Both the position numbers and the translations under genes were made by a program. A stretch of DNA of 64,000 bases from contig NZ_JACHGF010000001.1 in NCBI RefSeq assembly GCF_014202275.1, positions 124,001-188,000 on the forward strand, written 5' to 3'. Shown in pieces: positions 1 through 8,786 of this stretch. Every line of letters starts with the position of its first letter. Positions within the stretch are counted from its first letter, which is position 1. Origin of the DNA: Rhabdobacter roseus (GTDB lineage: Bacteria; Bacteroidota; Bacteroidia; Cytophagales; Spirosomataceae). Below the pieces are notes generated by a model, which did no database searches, was not told the DNA's origin, and worked only from the letters and a program-made list of their open reading frames with translations.

Positions 1-130
1 TAGCGCGGGGTGTCAGCACCGGGTTGGCTCGGTCGTGCTTGCTGAAGGTACCTAATAGCCACGACTGGGCCTGTAAAGTACCTCCGGCGCAGAGCAGCAA
101 TAGTAGCGGAAAACGGAAGCGTATTTTCAT
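1..130 (-). CDS. N-terminus of a secreted protein, possibly a glycoside hydrolase (truncated by the window edge)
   Basis: An open frame reads leftwards from an ATG at 130 to the window edge, giving 43 residues. It starts MKIRFRF, has a hydrophobic Leu-rich core and a likely signal peptidase I site after QAQ at about residue 22, so the product is exported. The mature part begins SWLLGTFSKHDRANPVLTPR. A short W-x-F-x-K-x-D-x-x-NPVL-P pattern of this kind is seen at the start of five-bladed propeller glycosidases (GH43/GH130-like), but 20 residues are too few to be sure. The exported status is well supported; the enzymatic class is a guess. The rest of the gene lies outside the window. Confidence 0.6.
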   Translation of the reverse strand, partial: MKIRFRFPLLLLLCAGGTLQAQSWLLGTFSKHDRANPVLTPRA

Positions 131-482
131 TTTTTGAAAAGATGGTTTAGGTTGAAAAAGTACCTGTAGCTGGATTACCCAGGCTGAGTCAGGTTTTGAA
201 AAAAAACGTTTAGTCTGTTTTCAAAGATACGAGATAAGTCGAGCTAATGTTTAGTACTTCTTGTTTTCGCCGTATGACCGGCACAAGCTACCTTTTATTC
301 TGTTAGCCCCAAAAGCAGCCAAGATCAGCTGAAGTATAAGTAGTATTAGGGAAGAGGGGACTTTACCTGGGAGATAGCAAAATAATGAACCCAGAACTCA
401 TTGGGTAGCGGCTGTGAAGTTGGGGGTACTTTGGCAACTAGCCGTGCCTTCCCTTACAAACGTGTACCCTGCTCCTGAAGCC
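131..482. other. Divergent intergenic region between the left-edge gene and the DUF4249 lipoprotein
   Basis: These 352 bases separate two divergently read genes and should carry both promoters. They hold one good minus-strand -7 box (222-229) and two copies of the GTAC-centred word discussed in the findings (near 166-172 and 254-259). An open frame extends upstream of the DUF4249 start to 414 but has no signal-peptide character. I see no RNA gene. Confidence 0.5.
222..229 (-). promoter_or_regulatory. Bacteroidota-type -7 box for the left-edge gene
   Basis: Read on the minus strand this is TATCTTTG, a match to the Bacteroidota housekeeping -7 consensus TAnnTTTG. It lies 92 bases upstream of the ATG at 130. 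A clear -33 TTTG is not visible, so support is moderate. Confidence 0.4.
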
Positions 483-1613
483 ATGAAATATCCACTCAAA
501 CGCCTGAGCCTACTTAGCCTGCTGTGGGTACTTTACTCGCTGCACAGCTGCATCGAGCCCTTCTCGCCGCCCGAAATCACGTCGGCCAGCAGTTACCTGG
601 TTGTGGATGGGTTTCTGAATACCAGCGCGGGCACCACGAGCCAGATCAAGCTGAGCCGGACCCAGAATTTATACGAAAACCGACAGCCTTGGGTGGAGCA
701 ACAGGCCAACCTACGCGTAGAAGGTGACCAGGGAAGCGCTTATGCCCTGGCCGAGGTAAAGCCCGGTACCTATGAGCTGGGGGGCGTTTCGTTGGCCGAG
801 AATGAAAAGTACCGGCTTCGGATCCGGACCCGGGATGGCAAAGAGTACCTTTCGGACTACGTGCCGGTGGTAAAAACTCCGCCCGTCGACAGCGTGACCT
901 ACCGGGTAAGCCCCGACAGATCCGGTGTGCAGATCAACGTCCATACGCATGACCCGACGAAGCGTACCCGCTTTTACCGCTGGGGCTATGAGGAAACCTG
1001 GGAGTACCACTCGCCGCTCTACTCGGCCTTTGAGGTAGTCAACAAAGAAATCCGGCTACGAACCCAAGACATCAGTACCTGCTGGACGTTCCTGAAGTCG
1101 TCACGGATCGTGCTGGGTACCTCCGTGAAGCTCAGCCAGGATATCATGGAGAATGTGCCCATTACCTACGTACACGCCAGCTCAGGTAAGCTGCGGGTCA
1201 AGTACAGTATTCTGGTGAAGCAGTACGGCCTGTCGCAGGAGGAGTTTGAGTACTGGACGGCCATTGCCAAAACCAACGAGCTCACCGGCAGCCTCTTCGA
1301 TCCGCAGCCCTCGCAGGTAACGGGCAACATCCGCTGTATCAACGACCCAAAGGAGCTAGCCTTTGGGTTTTTCAGCGTTTCCACGCCGCAGGAGAAACGA
1401 ATTTTTATTACGGAGTGGCTGGGGCGGTTTACGAGCCCCTGCGAACCTGAGGATACCCTTAACGAAGCACAGGCCCTGGAGACCTACGACTTGATCCTCG
1501 TTGAGTTTCCCGTTCCGGGTTCTAACAAGCCGTTCTACATCACCGGCAGTGGTAGCTGCACCGACTGCCGCCTGCACGGCGGGATCAACGAAAAGCCCGC
1601 CTACTGGCAGTAG
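483..1613 (+). CDS. DUF4249 domain-containing outer-membrane lipoprotein
   Basis: A 376-residue lipoprotein. The start at 483 (MKYPLKRL) is chosen over 414 because it opens a proper signal sequence ending in the lipobox LHSC, with Cys23 as the lipidated residue. The mature N-terminus (IEPFSPPEI, then a segment like SYLVVDGFLN) and the Cys-rich C-terminus (CTDCRLHGG followed by KPAYW) are characteristic of DUF4249. In Bacteroidota these proteins usually sit beside TonB-dependent receptors, but no receptor lies next to this one. Function is not established; an accessory role at the outer membrane is inferred. It ends convergently with the RND transporter gene, with an inverted AAGTACC pair in the gap. 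Confidence 0.85.
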   Translation: MKYPLKRLSLLSLLWVLYSLHSCIEPFSPPEITSASSYLVVDGFLNTSAGTTSQIKLSRTQNLYENRQPWVEQQANLRVEGDQGSAYALAEVKPGTYELGGVSLAENEKYRLRIRTRDGKEYLSDYVPVVKTPPVDSVTYRVSPDRSGVQINVHTHDPTKRTRFYRWGYEETWEYHSPLYSAFEVVNKEIRLRTQDISTCWTFLKSSRIVLGTSVKLSQDIMENVPITYVHASSGKLRVKYSILVKQYGLSQEEFEYWTAIAKTNELTGSLFDPQPSQVTGNIRCINDPKELAFGFFSVSTPQEKRIFITEWLGRFTSPCEPEDTLNEAQALETYDLILVEFPVPGSNKPFYITGSGSCTDCRLHGGINEKPAYWQ

Positions 1614-1682
1614 ATAGGGGCCAGGGTTGCTAAGATGGATGAGCCGGGAGCTTGCTTTTAAGAGAGGAAGTACCTTCCAAAT

Positions 1683-1724
1683 ACCAAAGTACCCTCCTTC
1701 CGTGCGGGGAAAAGGTACTTTGGT
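1683..1724. terminator. Hairpin made of an inverted AAAGTACC pair between convergent genes
   Basis: ACCAAAGTACC at 1683-1693 and GGTACTTTGGT at 1714-1724 are perfect 11-base inverted arms around a 20-base centre. It lies in the 155-base gap between a plus-strand stop (1613) and a minus-strand stop (1769), where a bidirectional terminator is expected. There is no long T-run, so the terminator role is inferred from position and shape. Another AAGTACCTT copy sits at about 1668. Confidence 0.5.
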
Positions 1725-1768
1725 GATGGGCTGATGAAGCAGATGATTTTGGCTTTTTTTGGCCAGCG

Positions 1769-4700
1769 CTACGCTTTCTTTTTCCGATAGGCCCAGTAAA
1801 ATACCTGCGGCAGTACCGTAAGGCTCAGGAACATGCATACCAGCAGGCCACCGACGATCATGATGGCGAGGGGTTTTTGGATTTCGGAGCCCATGCCGGT
1901 GGAAAGCGCGGCGGGTAGCAGCCCCAGCGAGCCCATGAGGGCGATCATCAGAATGGGCCGGATGCGGCTGTACACGGCATTCGAGATGGCTTCTTTCAAG
2001 GGGGCTCGTTTTTCCAGATTTTGGCGAATATTGCCAATGAGTACAATGCCGTCGATAGTAGCTACGCCAAAAAGGATGATAAACCCGATACCGGCCGAGA
2101 TACCGAAGGTAGTCCCGGTTATCCAGAGCGAAAGGTACCCGCCGATAAACGCGAACGGTACCACCAGGAAGGACACCAGCGTATCTTTTAGGTTGCCGTT
2201 GAAGTTGATCCACAGCAGGAACATGATCAGCAGCAAAGACACGGGAACGATCATAGTCAGCTGCTTGGTAGCCCGCTCTTTGGATTCAAATTCTCCGGCC
2301 CACTCCATTTTGCGGCCGGGGGGGAGCGTTACCTTTTCGGCTACTTTTGCCTTGGCCTCCGCGATGGTACTGCCCAGGTCGCGGCCTTCTATGCTAAATC
2401 CTACGGCGATGTAGCGGCTGCTGCCCTCGCGGTAGATGAACGTAGGGCCCGTTATGTAGTCAATGGAGGCAATTTCCTTCAGGGGTACTTTTAGATTGTC
2501 TTTGGTAGGAATCAGAATGTCTCCGATTTTTTGCTCATCGTCGCGGTATTCTTTGGCAAAGCGCAGCCGCACATCAAATACCCTTTCGCTTTCGTAAAAA
2601 TGCGTGGCGGCGCGGCCACCGATGGCCATTTCGATAACCGCCTGCGCATCCGAAATGTCCACCCCGTACCGGGCCATTTTATGATCATGCAGCTCAATCC
2701 GGAGTTCGGGCAGGCCGATATTTCGGTACACGTTCAGGTCCTCGATGCCCGGCACGTCTTTTATGCTGCTGGCCACCTGGTCGGCATACTGCTCCAGCTC
2801 AAATAAATCCTCCCCGAATATCTTGATAACCAGCGAGCTTTTTACGCCCGCCACGTATTCTTCTACGTTGTCCTGGATGGGTTGGCTAAACCCAAACACA
2901 ATACCGGGGTACGTTTGTAAAACCTGACGCATTTCTTCTACGAGCGCCTCTTTTTTTACGCTTCGCGTCCACTCTTTCTCCGGATGCAGCTGGATGTGGA
3001 ATTCAATATTAAAAAAGCCGGTAGGGTCGGTGCCGTCGTTGGGGCGCCCTACCTGGTTCAGGACAAACTGTACTTCTTCAAACGTTCGCAGGTCGGCTTT
3101 CATTTCTTTGGCCAGCCGTTGAGACTCTTCGATATTGACACTGTTGGGAAGCGTAGCCCGGATGTAGATGGCACCCTCGTTGAGCTTGGGTAAAAACTCT
3201 GACCCGTGGTGCATGAAACCAACCACGCATACCAACAGCAGGCCCAAGAAACTAACAAGGGTTGCCCGTTTGTGACGCGTAGTCAGCAGGTACAGCTTAA
3301 ACAGTCCGTTTCGAAAACTCCTCGTAATCAGGTTATCTTTCTCCACAATATTCTTTTGCAAAAGTACCTTGCACATGGCCGGGACGTACGTCAGGCTGAG
3401 GAGCAAAGAGCCCAGCAGCGCAAACCCCAGGGTATAAGCCAGCGGAGAGAACATTTTTCCTTCTACTTTCTGAAAAGAGAAAATGGGTATGAGCGCGACG
3501 ATCAGGATGATCAGAGCAAAGAAAATGTAGGAAGCCACGCTTGAGGCGCTTCTCTTAATGATACCCGACTTGGAAATCTTGTTAAAACGCTCCATGCCCA
3601 GCTGGTGCGCTCTTTTTTCGAGCCCCACAAAAACGACCTCCGAGACCACCACTGCTCCTTCCAGCAACAGGCCGAAGTCCAGGGAACCCATCGAGATGAG
3701 GTTGGCGGGCATGCCCATGATCCGGAGCATGACAATCGAAAACAGGAAAGCCAGCGGAATAACCGACGCCACAATGAGCGTGAGCCGCCAGTTGTACAAG
3801 AAAATAAACACAATGACCGACACCAGTACAATCCCTTCTACGAGGTTTTTGGTTACGGTATTCACGGTGGTATTTACCAGCTCCGTGCGGTCTATGAAAG
3901 GCTCTATTTTGACGTCTTGGGGCAGTACACGTTCATTGAGGTCGGTGATGCGTTCTTTGAGGCGTTCGATGACCTCACTCGGGTTTTCACCCCGGAGCAT
4001 CACAACGATGCCCTGCATGAGGTCGTCATCGTCCTGTAAGCCCACAATACCCAAACGTGGCTTGGCCGCCGCTTGTACTTCAGCTACGTGTTTGACCAGA
4101 ATAGGCGTAGAGCCACGTACTTCGATCAGGATATTTTCGATATCTTCCACGCTTTCCAGCAAGCCTACCCCACGTACTACGTACGCCTGGTTTCCCCGTT
4201 CAATCACATCTCCACCTACGTTGATGTTACTTTTAGAGACGGCTTCAAATACCTCCAGGGGCGAAAGGTCGTAGTTGGCCAGCTCGGTAGGGTTGACTTT
4301 GATCTCGTAGATTTTTTCTTCCCCACCAAAACTGACCACATCTGCCACGCCAGGAACCGCCACCAGCTCCCGCTCAATGACCCAGTCCTGAATGGCCGTG
4401 ATTTCCTTAATGGGCCGCTCACTCCTGACCACGTACCGAAACACCTCCCCCGTAGCGCCGTAAGGTGGCTCAATGGCTGCCTCGGCTCCTTCGGGTAGTT
4501 CTACGCCCTGAAGGCGGTTGGCGGCGTACTGCTGGGCGTAAAAATCGTCGACGTCATCCTCAAATAGCACCGTCACGACTGACAACCCAAAGAGCGAAAT
4601 GGAACGTACTTGTCCCTTCCGCGGGATGGTATTGACGGCCTTGGTAATGGGAAGGGTCACAAATTTTTCTACCTCCTCGGCACTCCGGCCGGGCCACTGC

Positions 4701-4861
4701 GTAATGATGCGCGCCCGGGTACTCGTGACGTCGGGGAAGGCTTCAATGGGGGTATGGATGTAGCTGATAATACCGGCCACCAGCAAAACGCCCGTCATAA
4801 AAAAGACCAGAAGGGTATTTTTTAAAGAAAAGGCGACGATGTTTCCTACTAATTTCTGCAT
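1769..4861 (-). CDS. Heavy-metal efflux RND transporter, CusA/CzcA type inner-membrane pump
   Basis: A 1030-residue RND permease, the usual length. It uses proton influx to move metal ions from periplasm or cytoplasm into a tripartite channel. The N-terminus has the first membrane helix followed by EAFPDV and QWPGRSAEEVE, typical of the HME-RND branch; two large periplasmic loops and twelve helices follow. The helix-4 proton-relay motif reads LDFGLLLEGAVVVSEV. The family form is DFGxxxDGAxxxxEN, so the second Asp is Glu and the Asn after the last Glu is Val, both conservative in charge. It lies directly downstream of the adaptor gene (9-base gap). Metal specificity cannot be read from the sequence; Cu/Ag or Co/Zn/Cd/Ni are the family options. 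Confidence 0.92.
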   Translation of the reverse strand: MQKLVGNIVAFSLKNTLLVFFMTGVLLVAGIISYIHTPIEAFPDVTSTRARIITQWPGRSAEEVEKFVTLPITKAVNTIPRKGQVRSISLFGLSVVTVLFEDDVDDFYAQQYAANRLQGVELPEGAEAAIEPPYGATGEVFRYVVRSERPIKEITAIQDWVIERELVAVPGVADVVSFGGEEKIYEIKVNPTELANYDLSPLEVFEAVSKSNINVGGDVIERGNQAYVVRGVGLLESVEDIENILIEVRGSTPILVKHVAEVQAAAKPRLGIVGLQDDDDLMQGIVVMLRGENPSEVIERLKERITDLNERVLPQDVKIEPFIDRTELVNTTVNTVTKNLVEGIVLVSVIVFIFLYNWRLTLIVASVIPLAFLFSIVMLRIMGMPANLISMGSLDFGLLLEGAVVVSEVVFVGLEKRAHQLGMERFNKISKSGIIKRSASSVASYIFFALIILIVALIPIFSFQKVEGKMFSPLAYTLGFALLGSLLLSLTYVPAMCKVLLQKNIVEKDNLITRSFRNGLFKLYLLTTRHKRATLVSFLGLLLVCVVGFMHHGSEFLPKLNEGAIYIRATLPNSVNIEESQRLAKEMKADLRTFEEVQFVLNQVGRPNDGTDPTGFFNIEFHIQLHPEKEWTRSVKKEALVEEMRQVLQTYPGIVFGFSQPIQDNVEEYVAGVKSSLVIKIFGEDLFELEQYADQVASSIKDVPGIEDLNVYRNIGLPELRIELHDHKMARYGVDISDAQAVIEMAIGGRAATHFYESERVFDVRLRFAKEYRDDEQKIGDILIPTKDNLKVPLKEIASIDYITGPTFIYREGSSRYIAVGFSIEGRDLGSTIAEAKAKVAEKVTLPPGRKMEWAGEFESKERATKQLTMIVPVSLLLIMFLLWINFNGNLKDTLVSFLVVPFAFIGGYLSLWITGTTFGISAGIGFIILFGVATIDGIVLIGNIRQNLEKRAPLKEAISNAVYSRIRPILMIALMGSLGLLPAALSTGMGSEIQKPLAIMIVGGLLVCMFLSLTVLPQVFYWAYRKKKA

Positions 4862-4870
4862 GTTGCCTTT

Positions 4871-5971
4871 TTACTTGATTGCGTTCTGTAATTCTTCAAA
4901 AATCAAGAGCTGATTTTTAGTAATGATTTTTTCGCCGTGCCGGATACCGCCAGTCAGGAAAATATCCTGATGGCTCCGCGACAGCGTTTCTACCTCGCGC
5001 GCTTCCAGCGCGCAGTCGGAGTGGTAGACCAGCAGGTAGTTTTTGTTGTTGCTGAAAATAAGGGCTTTCTGAGGTACCCGCAGCGCCTGGGTGCCGGTCT
5101 GTTTTTGGGCTACGACCTCGATGAACATGCCGGGCTTGAGCTTCAGGGCGCTATTGTCCATGACAATACGCGCCTTAAGTACCTTTTCTTCGGTATCAAA
5201 AACCTGCGAAAGTGCCTGGATGGTACCTTGGAATACCTCACCGGGATACGCCGTGGCCTGCAGCGATACACTCATTTTTTCTTTGACAAACTCCAGGTCA
5301 CTGGCGTAGACATTGGCCGACACCCATACTTGCGACAGGTCTGAAATCGTAAAAAGTGGCTCACTCTCGGCGGCGATTTGCATGCCGTCGGTGATGTTTT
5401 TGTTCACGATAAAACCACTCGCGGGGGCTTTGATCAGAAAGACATCGCGCTGCTCGCTGGCGCTGAACAGGGCCAGGTTGGCCGTTGTTTTTTCGAGCTC
5501 GGCGCGCAGTACGCTCTCTTCGCTTTTGGCTTCGAGCAGCGACTTCTCCGACGCAATGCCATCTTCAAACATCGACTGTGCGGCCTGTACGCTCCGGAGG
5601 GCTACGGTAAGCCGCGATTCCAGGCTTTTGCGCTCCGACTCCAGCGCGCTTAGCTCCACGCTGCGGATTTCGGCCAGTACCTGGCCTTTTTTCACCTGGT
5701 CGCCCAGCGTAAAGTGCGTTTTGGTAATGACGCCACCCACCAGGCTCACGTAGTGAAGTACCCGGTCGGGGTGGTAGTCTACCTTGCCCGACAACCGCCG
5801 CGACTCCGTCACCGGGGCCAGCGCTACGGTGTCCATTTTGATTTTTTCTTTCAGGCTGGCCGGTAGGCAGTAGGCTTTTTTCTCCTTAGGTACTTCTTGT
5901 GTCTCTTCCGGTTTACACGCCGCGCCGATGATCAGCAGGCTTAGTACGAGACTGGCATTTTTTATTTTCAT
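4871..5971 (-). CDS. RND efflux periplasmic adaptor (membrane fusion protein), CusB/CzcB type lipoprotein
   Basis: About 366 residues from the start MKIKNASL at 5971, preferred over the ATG at 5989 because it gives a short lipoprotein signal with lipobox IGAAC (Cys19). The protein has the adaptor layout: a barrel-sandwich half (DYHPDRVLHYVSLVGGVI, then GDQVKKGQVLAEI), an alpha-helical hairpin rich in Leu, Glu and Ser, the second lipoyl half (IKAPASGFIVNKNITDGMQI), and a beta-barrel domain (VWVSANVYASDLEFV). It links the inner-membrane pump to the TolC-like channel. Neighbours on both sides confirm a complete tripartite system. Confidence 0.9.
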   Translation of the reverse strand: MKIKNASLVLSLLIIGAACKPEETQEVPKEKKAYCLPASLKEKIKMDTVALAPVTESRRLSGKVDYHPDRVLHYVSLVGGVITKTHFTLGDQVKKGQVLAEIRSVELSALESERKSLESRLTVALRSVQAAQSMFEDGIASEKSLLEAKSEESVLRAELEKTTANLALFSASEQRDVFLIKAPASGFIVNKNITDGMQIAAESEPLFTISDLSQVWVSANVYASDLEFVKEKMSVSLQATAYPGEVFQGTIQALSQVFDTEEKVLKARIVMDNSALKLKPGMFIEVVAQKQTGTQALRVPQKALIFSNNKNYLLVYHSDCALEAREVETLSRSHQDIFLTGGIRHGEKIITKNQLLIFEELQNAIK

Positions 5972-6010
5972 AAGGGGGTGAATTAGCATGAATGAAATTT
6001 TAAGCGCGTA

Positions 6011-7321
6011 CTAGAGCTCCGCACCTACGACGTACTGTAGTTCTTCGTAGGTCTGGCTGAGCTCTTTGCGGGCGTTGATGATGGTCTTTTTGTTATCGAG
6101 GTAGGCTTCAAAGAAGTCTAGGTACTCCAGCATGCTTACGTTGCGGTTGCGGAAGTTGGCGGTGTAGCTTTGCAGAAGCCGGTCCAGTTCGTCTTCGTAA
6201 GTAGGCTCAATGGCCGTATAGAAGCGTACGTTGGTCTGTAGGTTTTTGAAGGAAGCCAGTACCTCGGCCTCAATCTGGCGTTTTTTTTCACTACGCAGGA
6301 GCTCCGATTTCTGCACGCCCAGCTGGGCGTACTTGATATTGCCCTGGTTTCGGTTAAATACCGGCAGGTCCATTCCTACGCCGAAGCCAATGAAATTCTT
6401 CAGGAAATTCCCGCCGCGGTCGTAGTTGATTCCTACGGTCAGGTCGGGCTTGCGAAGGGCCCGTTCGTAGTCAACAAGCCGGGTTTGGTAGGTAATGTCT
6501 TGCTGGGCCCCGGTGAGGTCGGGGCGGGCGGCCAGCGCCCGCTCTACCAACGCCTGGGCGCTGGTACCTTCCAGGCGGGTCAGGTCCGGGATGAAGTCTG
6601 CCGTATCGAGCACGAGGTAGGTAGGGGCGGGGAGGTTGAGCAGTACCACCAGCTCCCGCTGAATCCCGTGGATTTGTTTTTGGACATCGACACTTTCGTT
6701 GGTGAGCTCCAGCACCAAGGCTTTGAGCCGAACTACCTCCGCCCGGTTGATATTGCCGATGGCGGTTTGGCGCTCGTACGAGGTCAGTAGCTGCTGGGTT
6801 TGGGTGATCTGGTCGGCAAAAACGGCCTGGTACAGCTGCAGGTACTGCAATTCTACCAGCGACTGCCGCAGTTCTACTTTGAGGTTTCGCAGTAAATCTT
6901 CGAAGTAGGTGATGGCCCGGTCGCGCGAGACTTCCTCAAGCGCCACCTGTTTGCGGCGCTTACCCGCCGTGAGCAGTACCTGCTCCAGCTGCACAGCTAC
7001 CTGGCGGTTGCGGCCCACGTTGTTGAAGTAGGGAGGTAGTTCTTCGCCCAGTGACAGCTGATTTCGCGTAGCCCAGAGGTTTACCTCCTCCACGCTGACC
7101 GACGGGTTGGGCCAGAGCCGGGCCTGCCTAATCAGCGCTTCGGACTGCTCGATATTGAGCTTTTCGGCTACTAGAAGCACGTTTTTTTCCAGGAAGCGCG
7201 CCTCGGCCTGCGGCCTGGTCAGACGCAGCGTATCGGCGGGAGGCGTTTGTGCGGATAAAAGTGAGGTACTTAGTAGAACGCAAAGAAGTACCAAACGGGT
7301 TGAGCATACGAGGGATTTCAT
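6011..7321 (-). CDS. TolC-family outer-membrane efflux protein, CusC/CzcC type
   Basis: A 436-residue outer-membrane factor with a Sec signal peptide (hydrophobic core, then SAQTPP). Two OEP repeats are visible: long amphipathic helices rich in Ala, Leu, Gln and Glu, with LRQSLVELQYLQLYQ in the first half and SELLRSEKKRQIEAEVLASFKNLQ in the second. The segment LTVGINYDRGGNFLKNFIGFGVGMDLPVFNRNQGNI is the usual beta-barrel portion before the second helical repeat. The trimer would form the exit duct. The gene is first of three (channel, adaptor, pump) and has its own promoter candidate just upstream. Confidence 0.92.
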   Translation of the reverse strand: MKSLVCSTRLVLLCVLLSTSLLSAQTPPADTLRLTRPQAEARFLEKNVLLVAEKLNIEQSEALIRQARLWPNPSVSVEEVNLWATRNQLSLGEELPPYFNNVGRNRQVAVQLEQVLLTAGKRRKQVALEEVSRDRAITYFEDLLRNLKVELRQSLVELQYLQLYQAVFADQITQTQQLLTSYERQTAIGNINRAEVVRLKALVLELTNESVDVQKQIHGIQRELVVLLNLPAPTYLVLDTADFIPDLTRLEGTSAQALVERALAARPDLTGAQQDITYQTRLVDYERALRKPDLTVGINYDRGGNFLKNFIGFGVGMDLPVFNRNQGNIKYAQLGVQKSELLRSEKKRQIEAEVLASFKNLQTNVRFYTAIEPTYEDELDRLLQSYTANFRNRNVSMLEYLDFFEAYLDNKKTIINARKELSQTYEELQYVVGAEL

Positions 7322-7343
7322 TCGCTACTTTTAATGATAGCGA

Positions 7344-7377
7344 CAAAACTACCCCCCCCACCTTAGAGCCAGCCCAA
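7344..7377 (-). promoter_or_regulatory. Candidate promoter of the efflux genes, with a G8 tract in the spacer
   Basis: On the minus strand TAGTTTTG (7344-7351) matches TAnnTTTG, and TTG at 7375-7377 lies 23 bases upstream. The spacer holds eight consecutive G residues (C8 on the plus strand, 7352-7359) directly against the -7 box. The box sits 23 bases before the ATG at 7321. This would let the efflux genes be expressed apart from the kinase gene upstream. The spacing is long for the class, so confidence is moderate. Confidence 0.45.
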
Positions 7378-7427
7378 CGCTACATTAGAAGTAGATTAGA
7401 GCCCTTCGAGCATCAGGGCCATAGCTT

Positions 7428-8786
7428 TTAGAATTGAATAAGTACCTGCGTTCCCTGCCGCAGGGTACTTTGGATGGAAATATGGGCCTGGCAAAAATCC
7501 AGGATCTGGCGGGTGAGGGCCAGGCCAATGCCGTGGCCGGGAATATGCCGAGTATTGGAACCCCGAAAGAAAAGTTCGTAGAGCTGGTCCAGCTCGGCTT
7601 CGGGAATGACCGGCCCGTCGTTTTCGACGAGCAGGGCGGGGCGTTGGTCCCGGATGCAGAGCGTAAGGCTGGGGTTGCCGTTCTGGGAGAACTTCACAGC
7701 GTTGTCAAGAATATTGAGCAGGGCCGTAGCCAGCAGCTCGCGGTGCGAATGGATTTCCAGCCGGGCTTCCTGCGCGGAAGGTACCTCCAGCGAGGTATGA
7801 ATCACGGAGCCGGGGTACTTGAACTTCAGCTTTTCGAGTACGTCCCACACCAGTTCGTCGAGCCGGAAGGAGGTACTTGGCGGCCGTTGGGTGCCGGTAT
7901 TGAGGCCGCTGATCAGCAGCAGGCCTTCGATGATTGACCGGATTTGGTGGGTATCGCGCACGATTTTCTGAAGTACCTGCCGGTACTGTGCCTCGGTGTA
8001 GGGGCTTTCCAGGCTAAGCTCGGCCTGGCCCATGAGGGCCGTCAGCGGCGTTTTAAGCTCGTGCGAGATATTTTTAAGAAACATACGCTGATTGTTTACC
8101 TCCTTTTCCAGGCGCGCCAAAAACATATTTAAGGTACCTGTGAGCTCGCTGAGCTCGTCGTGGGAGTCGGCTACGACGGGTAGCCGGGCATTGAGGTTGT
8201 CGGTAGAAATGGTATTGACCTTCTGTAAAATGGCCGAAAAGGGTTTGAAGGTACGTTGGGCTACGAGGATGTTCAGCAGGTAGTTGAGGGCAATTCCTAC
8301 CAGAAAAAAAAGCAGCAGAACGTTTCTGAGGTTCTGAACCTGCTCGATACCCCGATTATTGATCCCCGACACCAGAATCACGAAATCGCCCTGGTTGTCC
8401 TGGTAGTATACGCCCGTAAACTGCCGCTCACCTACCCGGAAGTTCTCTTTTCCTGTTGTTCTTATTTTTTGCAGAAGTACCTGGCTGACGGGGTAGTTGG
8501 GGTGGACTTCCACGAAGGTGACGGAATCGCGGGCGTCGTAGATCTGCACTACCTCTTCGTCCAGCGACTGCGCGTATTTCTGTTCGTAGTCGCGGTAGGT
8601 GTGCGTGCTCATTTCGTCCTTTTCCAGGAAAAAGAAAGCCGTCGTGAGCGCGCGGCCGTCCAGGCGGGTGAAGTACTGCTGGCTGATGTAGTTATTGAAA
8701 AAATAGTAGGTACCCGCAAAAACGAAAAGCAGCGTGAGGGCGCACACCAGCGTGGAGCGCAGGGCTAGTTTCTGTTTAAGATTCAT
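7428..8786 (-). CDS. Sensor histidine kinase (CusS-like)
   Basis: A 452-residue membrane kinase. An N-terminal helix (about 10-30), a periplasmic sensor segment (about 31-155), and a second helix (about 156-172) lead into a HAMP linker. The dimerisation box NISHELKTPLTAL places the phosphorylated His at 242. The ATPase domain shows the N box (LLNILDNAVKFS), a short G1-like stretch (ENDGPVIPE) and the G2 box GHGIGLALTR. Its start overlaps the end of the response regulator gene by 11 bases, so the two are translationally coupled. Its position beside metal efflux genes suggests that it senses periplasmic metal. The last codons contain a hairpin built of AAGTACC words. Confidence 0.9.
   Translation of the reverse strand: MNLKQKLALRSTLVCALTLLFVFAGTYYFFNNYISQQYFTRLDGRALTTAFFFLEKDEMSTHTYRDYEQKYAQSLDEEVVQIYDARDSVTFVEVHPNYPVSQVLLQKIRTTGKENFRVGERQFTGVYYQDNQGDFVILVSGINNRGIEQVQNLRNVLLLFFLVGIALNYLLNILVAQRTFKPFSAILQKVNTISTDNLNARLPVVADSHDELSELTGTLNMFLARLEKEVNNQRMFLKNISHELKTPLTALMGQAELSLESPYTEAQYRQVLQKIVRDTHQIRSIIEGLLLISGLNTGTQRPPSTSFRLDELVWDVLEKLKFKYPGSVIHTSLEVPSAQEARLEIHSHRELLATALLNILDNAVKFSQNGNPSLTLCIRDQRPALLVENDGPVIPEAELDQLYELFFRGSNTRHIPGHGIGLALTRQILDFCQAHISIQSTLRQGTQVLIQF
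7440..7470. repeat. Inverted AAGTACC pair inside the 3' end of the kinase gene
   Basis: AAGTACCTGCG and CGCAGGGTACTT face each other across 8 bases; the arms pair over 11 positions with one bulged base. The element encodes the last few residues of the kinase (around QGTQVLIQF) and so shows that the inverted word pair is tolerated within coding sequence. Confidence 0.55.

Noticed and set aside
1356-2213. A 285-codon minus-strand frame across the end of the DUF4249 gene and the RND gene
   Set aside because: It overlaps both real genes, is rich in Arg, His and Pro, and shows no family features.
3558-4274. A 238-codon plus-strand frame opposite the RND gene
   Set aside because: Ser/Thr/Arg-rich antisense shadow with no start context.
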